Source of the DNA: Bacillota bacterium | Lineage (GTDB): Bacteria > Bacillota > Clostridia > Oscillospirales > Acutalibacteraceae | DNA: 9,661 nucleotides | Assembly: GCA_023458755.1 (NCBI GenBank) | Contig: JAEWYE010000054.1 | Span: 1 to 9,661 of the forward strand | Reading direction: 5' to 3' | The notes under the pieces: model-generated | Database searches by the model: none | What the model was told of the DNA's origin: nothing | The model's input: only the letters and a program-made list of their open reading frames with translations | Program-made: the position numbers and the translations under genes | Shown here: positions 1-8,700 of the stretch, one piece after another | Layout: each line of letters starts with the position of its first letter | Numbering within the stretch: position 1 is the first letter of the stretch

Positions 1-1277
1 TTGCGGCTACCACTTTCAGCTGGGCAAGCAAGGACGCCTGGGCAGGTCAGGTTATCTTCAGGAACAATAAATTTTATTACTACGTACCTGTAACCAGAAA
101 AACCGGCGGATATGCACTGGGTGTTGCTGTATCCGATAGTCCAACAGGTCCGTTTAAGGATGCTCTGGGGAAACCTTTAGTAACCAATAGCGGAGGCTCT
201 GATATTGACCCAACCGTATATATCGACGACAACGGACAGGCTTACCTTTATTGGGGGAATGGAAATCTTTGGTATGTTAAGTTAAATCAGGACATGATTT
301 CTTACTCCGGCAGTGTCGTTCAGGTATCACCGAAGCCATCGGGCTACATAGAAGGTCCGTGGTTCTATAAACGTAATAATTTGTATTATATGGTATATGC
401 AGGCATGGGTTCGAATGGTGAAAACTTACAGTATGCCACAAGCAGCAGTCCTACCGGACCATGGTCATCCAAAGGCGAAATCATGCCTTCAAAAAACAGC
501 TTTACAAACCATCCGGGCATAACGGATTATAAAGGAAATTCTTATTTCTTTTATCATACAGGTAATCTGCCAGGAGGCGGAAGTTATCATCGTTCCGTAG
601 GTGTTGAGCAATTCAAGTACAATGCTGATGGTACAATCCCAACTATTCCTATAACTCAAGCCGGACCTGCTCAGGTTCAATACCTCAATCCATTTGTACA
701 AAACGAGGCTGAAACAATTTGCTGGGAATCCGGAATAGAAACAGAAACCTGCAGCGAAGGTGGAATGGATGTAGGCTTTATTGAAAACGGTGATTATATA
801 AAAGTTAAAGGTGTAGATTTTGGAACTGGAGCAGCATCCTTTGTTGCAAGAGTTGCTTCAGCAACAAGCGGCGGTAATATAGAACTAAGACTAGACAGTC
901 CTACAGGTACACTTGTGGGAACTTGTGCAGTCAGTGAAACAGGTGATTGGCAGACATATGCTGATAAGTCCTGTAAAGTAAGCGGTGCAGAGGGAGTTCA
1001 TGACTTGTATCTGAAGTTTACTGGTGGAAGCGGTTATCTTTTTAATTTCAATTGGTGGAAATTTGAAAAAAGCGGATCAACTACAATTGTCGGAGACCTC
1101 AATGGAGATGACTGTGTAGATGCAACGGATTATGCATTGCTGAAGAAATATATTTTAGGATTAATTACTGATTTCCCGGTAGATAACGACATTGAAGCAG
1201 GAGATTTAAATAAGGACGGAGCTATTGATGCACTAGATTGTGCTACCTTCAAAAAACTTCTATTAGGGATCGTTTAA
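1..1277 (+). CDS. GH43-CBM6-dockerin cellulosomal arabinofuranosidase/xylosidase, 5' truncated
   Basis: The reading frame is open from base 3 with no start, so the N-terminus, signal peptide and catalytic base Asp lie upstream of the window. The visible GH43 beta-propeller part has the family landmarks: WAGQVIFRNNKFYYYVPV near the left edge, the pKa-modulating Asp of SDIDPTVYIDDNG (Asp codon at 207-209), the general-acid Glu of EGPW (351-353) and the conserved His of NHPGITD (510-512). A CBM6 follows (702 to about 1065) with the Trp of GDWQTY and the FNFNWW end. A two-repeat type I dockerin closes the protein (1092-1274, loops starting GDLNGDDCVDATD and GDLNKDGAIDALD). GH43 with CBM6 in this setting usually means an arabinoxylan arabinofuranohydrolase; beta-xylosidase is possible. 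Linkers are very short. The next gene begins 50 bases downstream. Family and modules are firm; substrate is inferred. Confidence 0.93.
   Translation, partial: AATTFSWASKDAWAGQVIFRNNKFYYYVPVTRKTGGYALGVAVSDSPTGPFKDALGKPLVTNSGGSDIDPTVYIDDNGQAYLYWGNGNLWYVKLNQDMISYSGSVVQVSPKPSGYIEGPWFYKRNNLYYMVYAGMGSNGENLQYATSSSPTGPWSSKGEIMPSKNSFTNHPGITDYKGNSYFFYHTGNLPGGGSYHRSVGVEQFKYNADGTIPTIPITQAGPAQVQYLNPFVQNEAETICWESGIETETCSEGGMDVGFIENGDYIKVKGVDFGTGAASFVARVASATSGGNIELRLDSPTGTLVGTCAVSETGDWQTYADKSCKVSGAEGVHDLYLKFTGGSGYLFNFNWWKFEKSGSTTIVGDLNGDDCVDATDYALLKKYILGLITDFPVDNDIEAGDLNKDGAIDALDCATFKKLLLGIV
702..1277 (+). repeat. CBM6-dockerin cassette, copy 1 (in the GH43 gene)
   Basis: This is the C-terminal xylan-binding plus docking unit of the GH43 enzyme. 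It is the most divergent of the three CBM6-dockerin cassettes in the window. The CBM6 shares the blocks ENGDY, SGGNIE, LRLDS, GDWQTY and SGYLFN with the other two copies. It has Phe (VGFIENGD) where the others have Tyr, at the position that normally supplies an aromatic wall of the ligand cleft. The dockerin has cysteines in both repeats (DDCVD and LDCATF) that the other dockerins lack. The contact pairs at loop positions 10-11 are Ala-Thr and Ala-Leu. Confidence 0.8.
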
Positions 1278-1315
1278 AACAACCTTTAAAACTATTTGAA
1301 TTTGTAAAATTGGTC

Positions 1316-1322
1316 AAGGAGG
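1316..1322 (+). promoter_or_regulatory. Shine-Dalgarno site for the GH127/146 gene
   Basis: AAGGAGG lies 5 bases before ATG 1328 and decides the start of that gene. The frame is open further upstream to a TTG at 1238, but that would put 30 hydrophilic residues before the signal peptide and overlap the GH43 gene. The 50-base gap around it (1278-1327) shows no terminator hairpin and no convincing -35/-10 pair, consistent with read-through from the GH43 gene. Confidence 0.85.
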
Positions 1323-1327
1323 CAAAT

Positions 1328-3922
1328 ATGTTAAAAACTATGAGTAGACTTCTGCCATTCTTATTTATATTTTCACTTATATTCAGTGTACAAATACCAG
1401 TTTCTGCAGCAAACGTTGAACTCCTAAAGCAGTTCGACATGGAACAAGTAAAAATTACAGATACATATTATGTGAACGCATTTAATAAAGAAGTTGCCTA
1501 TTTACGGGCAATTGATCCAAATCGTTTGTTGGTGGGTTTTAAGAAAGCAGCAGGCTTATCAACAACTTATAGCTATTATGGAGGGTGGGAAAACAACACC
1601 CTGATTCAAGGCCATACCATGGGGCATTACATGTCGGCACTTGCTCAGGCTTATAAAAACACCAAATCTGATCCTACAGTAAATGCCGATCTGAAAAGCC
1701 GTATCGATTTGATTATTTCCGAATTGCTGGCTTGCCAGAATAAAAACGGCAATGGATACTTGTTCGCAACCCCGGCTACACAATTTGATGTTATTGAAGG
1801 AAAGGCTTCAGGTTCAAGCTGGGTGCCGTGGTATACCATGCACAAAATCATGTCAGGCCTTCTTGACGTTTACAAATTTGAAGGTAACCAAACTGCATTA
1901 ACAATAGCAACAAATCTTGGAAATTGGATTTACAAAAGAGTAAACGCCTGGGATTCTGCAACACAGTCAAGGGTATTGGGTGTTGAGTATGGAGGAATGA
2001 ATGATTGTCTCTATGAATTGTATAAGCTGACTGGCAACAGCAACCACTTGGCAGCAGCACATAAATTCGACGAAACCTCACTATTTAATACCATCGCTGC
2101 CGGTACAAACGTTTTACCCGGAAAACATGCCAATACAACTATCCCAAAATTCATCGGTGCCTTGAACCGTTATCGCACGATGGGAACAGCAGAATCGTCA
2201 TACTTAACAGCGGCACAACAGTTTTGGAATATAGTATTGAAAGACCATACATACGTAACAGGTGGTAACAGTGAAGATGAACATTTCAGAGCAGCAGGCA
2301 AGCTGGATGCATACAGGGATAATGTAAATAATGAAACCTGTAATGTCAATAATATGCTGAAGCTGACCCGAGAGCTATTCAAGGTAACGGGTGACGTTAA
2401 ATATGCAGATTACTATGAGAATGCATTGATAAACGAGATTATGGCTTCTCAGAATCCTGAAACCGGAATGGCTACATACTTCAAGGCTATGGGAACGGGC
2501 TATTTCAAGGTATTTAGTTCCCAATTCGACCATTTCTGGTGCTGTACGGGAACGGGGATGGAAAATTTCACAAAGCTTAATGACAGTTTGTACTATAATA
2601 ATGGTTCAGATTTGTATGTAAACATGTATGTGAGCTCTACCCTGAACTGGAACGAAAAGGGTCTCTCATTGACACAACAGGCCAATCTACCGTTATCAGA
2701 TAAAGTAACCTTTACTATCAATGACGCACCATCATCAGAATTAAAAATTAAATTCAGGTCACCGTCTTGGATTGCAGCAGGACAAACTGCTACGGTCAAG
2801 GTTAACGGTACGCCTATTAATATTGCTCAGTCAAATGGCTATCTTGATATCAACAGAGTTTGGCAGGCAGGAGATACAGTTGAGTTGACCCTGCCTACCG
2901 AAGTAAAGGTTTCCAGACTGACTGACAATCCCAATGCCGTAGCCTTTACGTATGGCCCAATAGTATTGAGTGCAGGTCTTGGAACTGAAAGCATGACAAC
3001 TCAATCACATGGGGTTCAGGTATTAAAAGCAACCAAAAACGTGACTATCAAAGATACAATTAATATTAATACCACTGCCAGTCCCAGCATTGATAACTGG
3101 CTTGCCAATATTAAGAACAATTTGGTTAGAACGCCGGGGAAACTGGAATTTACATTGAGAAATACCGACGAGGATTACCATTTGGTATTTACACCCCATT
3201 ATCAAAGATACAAGGATAGGTACGGTATCTATTTCAAGCTGGGAACATATGTGGGTACACAACCCTCAGACAATTTGCTTGCCAATCCGGATATGGAGTC
3301 AGGGAACACCACAGGCTGGACTGTGAATGGTGCGGGTACAATTGCCACTTCAACAGTGCAAAAGCACTCAGGTGGCTATAGTCTTCTGCATACAGGTAGG
3401 ACAGGAGCCTGGAATGGGCCTATTCAGAGTATTACAACAAGAGTTCAGAATGGTAACACGTATGCTTGTTCCGGATGGGTTAGATTGGATAACACTGAGA
3501 GTGCACCGGTAACAATGACTATAAGGAAAACAGACGACAACGGAACTTCTTATACCAACATTGCAACCGCAACCGGAAGTAATAGCTCCTGGGTTCAATT
3601 GTCGGGTAACTACACTTTAGATGTTACAGGTACACTGACTGACCTTAGTATATATTTCGAAGGACCTGACAGCGGAACCAATTTATACGTGGATGATGCT
3701 TCAGTGAAAATTTTCTCCACCGAAGGTCAAGTGAAGCATGGGGATGTTAACGGGGACGGCACTATAGATACAATTGATTATGCACTATTAAAGCAGTTTT
3801 TATTGGGTGCTGAGGTCACAATTGATTCTTCAGCAGCCGATTTGGACGGCGATGAAGCCGTAACGGCAATGGATTTTGCAGTATTAAAGAAGTATTTGCT
3901 TGGGCAAATAACAGAGCTTTAA
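1328..3922 (+). CDS. GH127/GH146-type beta-L-arabinofuranosidase with CBM22-like module and dockerin
   Basis: A secreted 864-residue enzyme predicted to release beta-L-arabinofuranose from plant cell-wall side chains. Residues 1-27 form a signal peptide (basic start, hydrophobic core, cleavage near PVSA). Residues about 30-475 are the alpha/alpha barrel of the former DUF1680 family, followed by its beta-sandwich to about 645. The zinc-thiolate centre known from HypBA1 is intact: Glu336 and Cys338 in NETCNVNNM, and the Cys405-Cys406 pair in FWCCTG, where the first Cys is the expected nucleophile. The ETCNVNNMLKLT block looks closer to GH146 than classical GH127. Residues about 648-796 are a CBM4_9/CBM22-like xylan-binding module (NLLANPDMESG, then GAWNGPIQ). 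Residues 805-864 are a dockerin. The ATG at 1328 is chosen because of the strong RBS and signal peptide. It is the only complete enzyme here without CBM6. Family confidence is high; GH146 over GH127 is moderate. Confidence 0.93.
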   Translation: MLKTMSRLLPFLFIFSLIFSVQIPVSAANVELLKQFDMEQVKITDTYYVNAFNKEVAYLRAIDPNRLLVGFKKAAGLSTTYSYYGGWENNTLIQGHTMGHYMSALAQAYKNTKSDPTVNADLKSRIDLIISELLACQNKNGNGYLFATPATQFDVIEGKASGSSWVPWYTMHKIMSGLLDVYKFEGNQTALTIATNLGNWIYKRVNAWDSATQSRVLGVEYGGMNDCLYELYKLTGNSNHLAAAHKFDETSLFNTIAAGTNVLPGKHANTTIPKFIGALNRYRTMGTAESSYLTAAQQFWNIVLKDHTYVTGGNSEDEHFRAAGKLDAYRDNVNNETCNVNNMLKLTRELFKVTGDVKYADYYENALINEIMASQNPETGMATYFKAMGTGYFKVFSSQFDHFWCCTGTGMENFTKLNDSLYYNNGSDLYVNMYVSSTLNWNEKGLSLTQQANLPLSDKVTFTINDAPSSELKIKFRSPSWIAAGQTATVKVNGTPINIAQSNGYLDINRVWQAGDTVELTLPTEVKVSRLTDNPNAVAFTYGPIVLSAGLGTESMTTQSHGVQVLKATKNVTIKDTININTTASPSIDNWLANIKNNLVRTPGKLEFTLRNTDEDYHLVFTPHYQRYKDRYGIYFKLGTYVGTQPSDNLLANPDMESGNTTGWTVNGAGTIATSTVQKHSGGYSLLHTGRTGAWNGPIQSITTRVQNGNTYACSGWVRLDNTESAPVTMTIRKTDDNGTSYTNIATATGSNSSWVQLSGNYTLDVTGTLTDLSIYFEGPDSGTNLYVDDASVKIFSTEGQVKHGDVNGDGTIDTIDYALLKQFLLGAEVTIDSSAADLDGDEAVTAMDFAVLKKYLLGQITEL
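3269..3715 (+). other. CBM22-like module coding region
   Basis: Residues about 648-796 of the GH127/146 protein read as a jelly-roll carbohydrate-binding module of the CBM4_9 superfamily. It opens with NLLANPDMESGNTTGW, has the GAWNGPIQSI block and GNTYACSGWVRL strand typical of CBM22, and ends YVDDASVKIF. CBM22 modules usually bind xylan or mixed-linkage glucan. It replaces the CBM6 used by the neighbouring enzymes. Assignment to CBM22 rather than CBM4, CBM9 or CBM16 is by motif memory only. Confidence 0.7.
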
Positions 3923-3935
3923 AAAAATAAAATTT

Positions 3936-3940
3936 GGAGG
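3936..3940 (+). promoter_or_regulatory. Shine-Dalgarno site for the GH27 gene
   Basis: GGAGG (extended to GGAGGG) lies 11 bases before ATG 3952, a slightly long but usable spacing. An in-frame TTG at 3934 overlaps this site itself and so cannot be the start. The gap between genes (3923-3951) is A-rich with no hairpin. Confidence 0.75.
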
Positions 3941-3951
3941 GATATAATATT

Positions 3952-5766
3952 ATGAAAAAAGTTCGTGCGATCGTTTCTCTTGTCCTTTTGGGGCTTACAT
4001 TTACTATAGTAATGGCTCTGAATACCGGGGCATGGAATAACAGTCTTGCAAAAACACCACCGATGGGATGGAACAGTTGGAATATCTTCCACGGAGATAT
4101 TAACGAAACTAAGATTAAACAAATTGCCGACACAATGGTAAGTTCAGGAATGAAGGATGCAGGCTATGTATACCTGAATCTGGATGATAACTGGATGGCA
4201 AATCCGGCACGTGATTCCAACGGGAACCTACGAGCTGATCCTACACGTTTTCCAAACGGGATTAAGGCTTTAGCGGATTACGTACACGCAAAAGGTCTAA
4301 AACTGGGAATATACGGATGTCGTGGTACCATGACCTGTATGAATGTTCCTCAAAGCGGAAGCAAGGGTTATGAGGACAAAGATGCAAAGACATTTGCTTC
4401 ATGGGGAATTGATTACCTTAAATATGATAACTGCAATATACCAAACGGAAGTGACATGAAGACCGATTACCAGAAAATGCAGACCGCTCTTGCAAATTGC
4501 GGAAGACCAATCGTATTCAGCATATGTGCGTGGGGATATCAGAGTTGGATGCCTGCAACAGGTAATTTATGGCGTACTACCGGTGATATTGCTGATAAGT
4601 GGGATAACGGAAACGAATGGTTCAAAGGAATTATAAATGCAATTGATGGTAATGCCCAATATGCAAGTTCAGCTGCTCCCGGAGCATGGAATGACCCAGA
4701 TATGCTTGAAATCGGTAACGGTGGCTGTACAACAGAGGAATACCGTACACAGATGAGCATGTGGAGTATGATGGCGTCACCACTTATTGCAGGTAATGAC
4801 ATCAGGACCATGTCTCAAACCACAAAGGATATTTTAATGAATAAGGAAGTAATAGCAATAGACCAGGACGCTGCCGGAATTCAAGGAAAAAGAGTTAAAA
4901 GTGCAAATGGCCAGGAGATTTGGGTAAAGCCTCTGGGAACAAATGGAACAACTAAGGCTGTTGCTTTACTTAACAGGAATTCAGCAACTTCCAATATTAC
5001 AGTTAATTGGTCAGATATAGGTGTTAGTGGAAGTGTTACAGTCAGAGATTTGTGGGCTAAAGCTGACAAAGGCAGTTTTACGGGCTCATATACAGCATCA
5101 GTTCCTTCACATGGAACAGTTTTGCTTAAGATATCCACTGAACCACCAGCACCCATTGATGCAACCAAGCAAATAGAAGCAGAGAGCTACAGCAATCAGT
5201 CAGGAATCCAGACAGAAACCTGTACTGAAGGTGGAGAAGATGTAGCATACATAGAAAACGGTGACTATACTGTTTACAACAATGTAGATTTCGGAAATGG
5301 TGTCGGAGGTTTCCAAGCAAGAGTATCGAGTGAAACCAGTGGAGGTAATATTGAAATAAGACTTGACAGTGCTACAGGTACTCTGGTAGGAACATGTCCT
5401 GTTGCTGCAAGCGGAGATTGGCAGACTTTTACTGACGCAAAATGTACTGTCAGTGGGGCAACAGGAAAACATGATGTATACCTTGTATTTAAAGGAGACA
5501 GCGGTTATTTATTCAATCTTAATTGGTTCACATTTACTCCAGGAAGTGTCAATACTGGAATATTGGGTGATTTGAATTCCGACGATCAAGTAGACGCAAT
5601 AGACTTACAGTTAATGAAAAAGTATCTTTTGGGATTAGGAGAAATTGAAAATCCTAAGCTTGCTGATTTGGATGCCAACGGAGACATCAATGCAATAGAT
5701 TTTTCTCTGCTGAAACAATTCTTACTTGGTATCAGTACCAGTTTTCCGGCGCAGGGTGCAGCATAA
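3952..5766 (+). CDS. GH27 alpha-galactosidase-family enzyme with CBM6 and dockerin
   Basis: A secreted 604-residue cellulosomal enzyme expected to release terminal alpha-galactose or a related sugar. A signal peptide covers about residues 1-22 to 27. The GH27 TIM barrel begins at PPMGWNSWN (Trp43) and is close to plant-type alpha-galactosidases: Asp78-Asp79 of LDDNW, nucleophile Asp159 in LKYDNCN, acid/base Asp212 in WRTTGDI, and Asp250 in WNDPDMLEIGNGG. A C-terminal beta-domain runs from about 310 to 400, then CBM6 (408-528, cleft residues Tyr433, Trp490, Asn524) and a dockerin (539-604). Two pocket positions are unusual: Ala193 in SICAWG, where alpha-galactosidases have Glu contacting the sugar, and GCRG (Cys123) after Tyr121 where SDAG-like sequence is usual. 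The Cys pair matching rice Cys21-Cys53 is absent. The start is ATG 3952 with GGAGG upstream. Family is certain; sugar specificity is open and could include N-acetylgalactosaminide or beta-L-arabinopyranoside. Confidence 0.93.
   Translation: MKKVRAIVSLVLLGLTFTIVMALNTGAWNNSLAKTPPMGWNSWNIFHGDINETKIKQIADTMVSSGMKDAGYVYLNLDDNWMANPARDSNGNLRADPTRFPNGIKALADYVHAKGLKLGIYGCRGTMTCMNVPQSGSKGYEDKDAKTFASWGIDYLKYDNCNIPNGSDMKTDYQKMQTALANCGRPIVFSICAWGYQSWMPATGNLWRTTGDIADKWDNGNEWFKGIINAIDGNAQYASSAAPGAWNDPDMLEIGNGGCTTEEYRTQMSMWSMMASPLIAGNDIRTMSQTTKDILMNKEVIAIDQDAAGIQGKRVKSANGQEIWVKPLGTNGTTKAVALLNRNSATSNITVNWSDIGVSGSVTVRDLWAKADKGSFTGSYTASVPSHGTVLLKISTEPPAPIDATKQIEAESYSNQSGIQTETCTEGGEDVAYIENGDYTVYNNVDFGNGVGGFQARVSSETSGGNIEIRLDSATGTLVGTCPVAASGDWQTFTDAKCTVSGATGKHDVYLVFKGDSGYLFNLNWFTFTPGSVNTGILGDLNSDDQVDAIDLQLMKKYLLGLGEIENPKLADLDANGDINAIDFSLLKQFLLGISTSFPAQGAA
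5173..5763 (+). repeat. CBM6-dockerin cassette, copy 2 (in the GH27 gene)
   Basis: The CBM6 (5173-5535) and dockerin (5566-5763) are closely related to the cassette at 8578-9162. Hand alignment of the proteins gives about 90 of 121 identical residues in the CBM6 and about 47 of 58 in the dockerin, with no gaps. Both dockerins have Ala-Ile at loop positions 10-11 of each repeat and an identical stretch LADLDANGDINAIDFSL. The CBM6 keeps the expected xylan-binding cleft residues. Confidence 0.85.
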
Positions 5767-5781
5767 TTTAGAGATATTCTA

Positions 5782-5788
5782 AGAGGAG
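5782..5788 (+). promoter_or_regulatory. Shine-Dalgarno site for the GH59 gene
   Basis: AGAGGAG lies 8 bases before ATG 5797. An in-frame TGA at 5791-5793, two codons upstream, fixes this ATG as the first possible start. The gap between genes is 30 bases. Confidence 0.75.
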
Positions 5789-5796
5789 TTTGAAAA

Positions 5797-8700
5797 ATGA
5801 AAAGAAAGATTTTATCTATTCTTTTACTTGTCACTATGACTACAGCAATGTTGTCAACTTCACTAATGAGTACTGTTTCAGCCGCAGATGCGGACTTTGT
5901 GCTGGATGGGAATAATATCAAGGCCGGTAACGTTAATGGTCTCACATTTAAGGGATTCGGCGTACTCAGCGGCAACAGTTCAAGTGCGTTGTTGATGGAT
6001 TACAAGACGGAACATCCTGAGAAATACGCAGAATTGCTGCAGATTCTGTTCGGTGGGAAAAATCCAATTATGACACATGTCAAAATTGAGATGGGTAACG
6101 ATCGCAACAACTCCACCGGGCCGGATCCCTCCACAATGCGTTGGGAAACTGAGACGGCTAATGTCAAAAGGCACCCGGGATTTCAACTGGCTGCTGATGC
6201 CAAAAAGGTGAATCCGGGACTTAAAGTCAGCATATTACGCTGGAATGCCCCCGGTTGGGCAAATAGCAATGATAAGATTTATACATGGTATAAGAACACT
6301 ATATTAGCAGCATATCGTCAATATGGTTACATGGTTGATTACGTGAACCCGGGGGTCAATGAACAAACACCTGATTTGACATGGACTAAACAATACGCCC
6401 AGCGTATCAAAACAGATAGTACGGGCTTTAACAATGACCAAGAGCGGGCACTTTACAACAAAATAAAAGTGGTGATTTCAGATGAGGTTTCCGTCGGTTC
6501 CTTCGGGGATGATATGGTGAGTGATTCTACGCTTCGTGATGCCGTGTCAGTTGCAGCATATCACTATAACACCGATGACAACAGCTTAGGAAGTTTCAAG
6601 CAGCTTGCCGAAGCCTATGACAAAGAGGTATGGAATAGTGAAGCACAGGCCACTTTTAGTAATTCGTCCTTTCGACCCAACAACAATATGAAAGATCCAA
6701 CAGTAGCAGGAACCGGGTTAGGTGGTATAAATGGCCCCCTGGAAATGGGGAATACAGTTATTAAGGGGTTTGTAAATTCCAGGAGGACGCATTTTATCTA
6801 TCAGCCAGCAATTGGGTCTTTCTATGAAGGTGGACAGTTTTCATTTAAAGAATTGTTATCTGCACGTGATCCTTGGTCTGGGTGGATGCATTACGATGCC
6901 GGACTTGTCATACTTCGTCATTTTAGCTGGTTTTCAAAGGCTGGCTGGGAAAATGAGAGCAATACCGCAGGTGTCTGGAGGGCTGTACCTCAGGCAAGTA
7001 CCACAGGTGCAACGGGTACCAATCCGGTTAATGGGCGAAATGGCACTCCCAGTTATATGACACTAGCTTCTCCGGACAAGCATGATTTTTCAACTATCTT
7101 CGTTAATGATAGTGAATATTCTAAAACCTACACTTTTAAGACCATTAATATGGCTTATTCGGGGAACCCTTCTCTTGAAGTATGGGAAACTCGTGCAGCT
7201 GATAAGGGAGCAGCTTTTAATAGTAACTACATGAAGTACACCGGAACGGTTTCCACAAATAGCAGCGGAGTTTATACAGTAAACGTAAAACCTTATTCCG
7301 TTGTTACAGTTACAACATTAAGCAATAATGGAAAAGCTGAGTTCAATACTCCTCTTCCGGTGGAGGGTGAACGCAAAGTGCTGGATACAGACAAGACCGG
7401 TTCCATACAGGATACCAGAGATAACATTTTATATGCTGATAACTTTGATTATTCCGGCAAAACTGCTCCCGTCATAGCAGCGGGGGGAGAAATCTCAGGA
7501 ACCCAAAGCTATATAGATTCACGAGGAGGCTCAAAAAGCGCTATTCCTCGCTATACCAGCGACAGAAACGGTGCATTTGAAGTGTATCTTCCTGACGGAT
7601 CAAGCAATTATGTCCTTCGCCAACAGGTGGATCAATCCAGTATGGGGCTCGGAGGCACATGGAACAATGGTAATCCAATCACCGGTATTGGAGATAACCG
7701 TTGGTTGAACTATAAGGCAAGCGTAGATGTTTCATTTGAACACAACAGTACAGAGGGCGGTAACAATTATGCTGCAATCGGTGCCAGACAACAGGGCGGT
7801 GAAAATTCGCACTACTTAAATGGAACTCCTTATATACTGAAATTCTGGTTTGACGGGGGATGGTCGCTGCTAGTCAATGGAAGTTCCGTGGCAAATGGCA
7901 ATGTGGCAAGCGGCTCGGGAGGAGTGAAAATAAGTGGTTTTAATACCGCTTATAATGCATGGCACAACATTTCACTAATGGTTGCAGACAACAAGGTGAC
8001 TGCGTATCTGGACAACACTATCCTTTACACCTATACAGATTCCAGCCCAAGATTGTCTGGACGTATTGATTTGGCCAGTGGTTACTATAATACTCGTTTT
8101 GATAACTTAAAAGTAGAAACAATTGACGGGTATACACCTTACTACTCAGAAATGCTGGATAATTTGGAAATGTACGATTTGTCTTCTGTTCCTTCTACAA
8201 AGCTTGTTTACGGCGGTTCTTGGGCACATGAGAATGGCAAATCCATGTACAATTACCAACGATCACTTTCCACTAGCCAAGGAACAGGTGCTTCAATCCA
8301 GTACTCATTCACTGGCACCGGACTGGACATTCTTGGTGCCAACAACGGTTCTGCTAAGTTGGAGGTAACGGTTGATGGAGTAGTTGTTAATTCCTCAGGG
8401 AGTACCATGGTTTCAGGAAATTTGTACCAAACCTTTACGCTTCACGGCCTTGAGTACGGTAATCATACGGTTCGGTTGAAGGTGTTAAGTGGTACTCTGG
8501 TTGTAGATGCTGTTGGGGTTGTTGCAAACATTGCGGGTGCTCCAGAGGTGCCTGTTGAACAATCTGCGTATTCAAGGATTGAAGCAGAGAGTTACAGTAG
8601 CCAGTCAGGAATTCAGACTGAAACCTGTACCGAGGGTGGAAAAAATGTTGGGTATGTTGAAAACGGAGACTATGCAGTTTATAAAAATGTGGACTTCGGT

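Noticed and set aside
1238..1327. Upstream extension of the GH127/146 gene from a TTG at 1238
   Set aside because: It would overlap the GH43 stop, lacks a good RBS and would bury the signal peptide 30 residues in. ATG 1328 with AAGGAGG five bases before it is far better.
1278..1327. Possible terminator or promoter in the longest gap
   Set aside because: Only CCTT and AAGG segments can pair, with no T-run; AT-rich words do not form a spaced -35/-10 pair.
3327..3598. Overlapping frames on both strands within the CBM22-like region
   Set aside because: No family resemblance and no RBS; they shadow the real frame.
3934..3951. Alternative TTG start for the GH27 gene
   Set aside because: The TTG overlaps the GGAGG ribosome binding site; ATG 3952 gives a normal signal peptide beginning MKK.
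5767..5783. Small inverted repeat TTAGA-GATAT-TCTAA between the GH27 and GH59 genes
   Set aside because: Five AU-rich pairs (six with a wobble), no G+C stem and no T-run, so it is too weak for a terminator. It abuts the RBS and could mildly affect translation, but chance is the simplest explanation.
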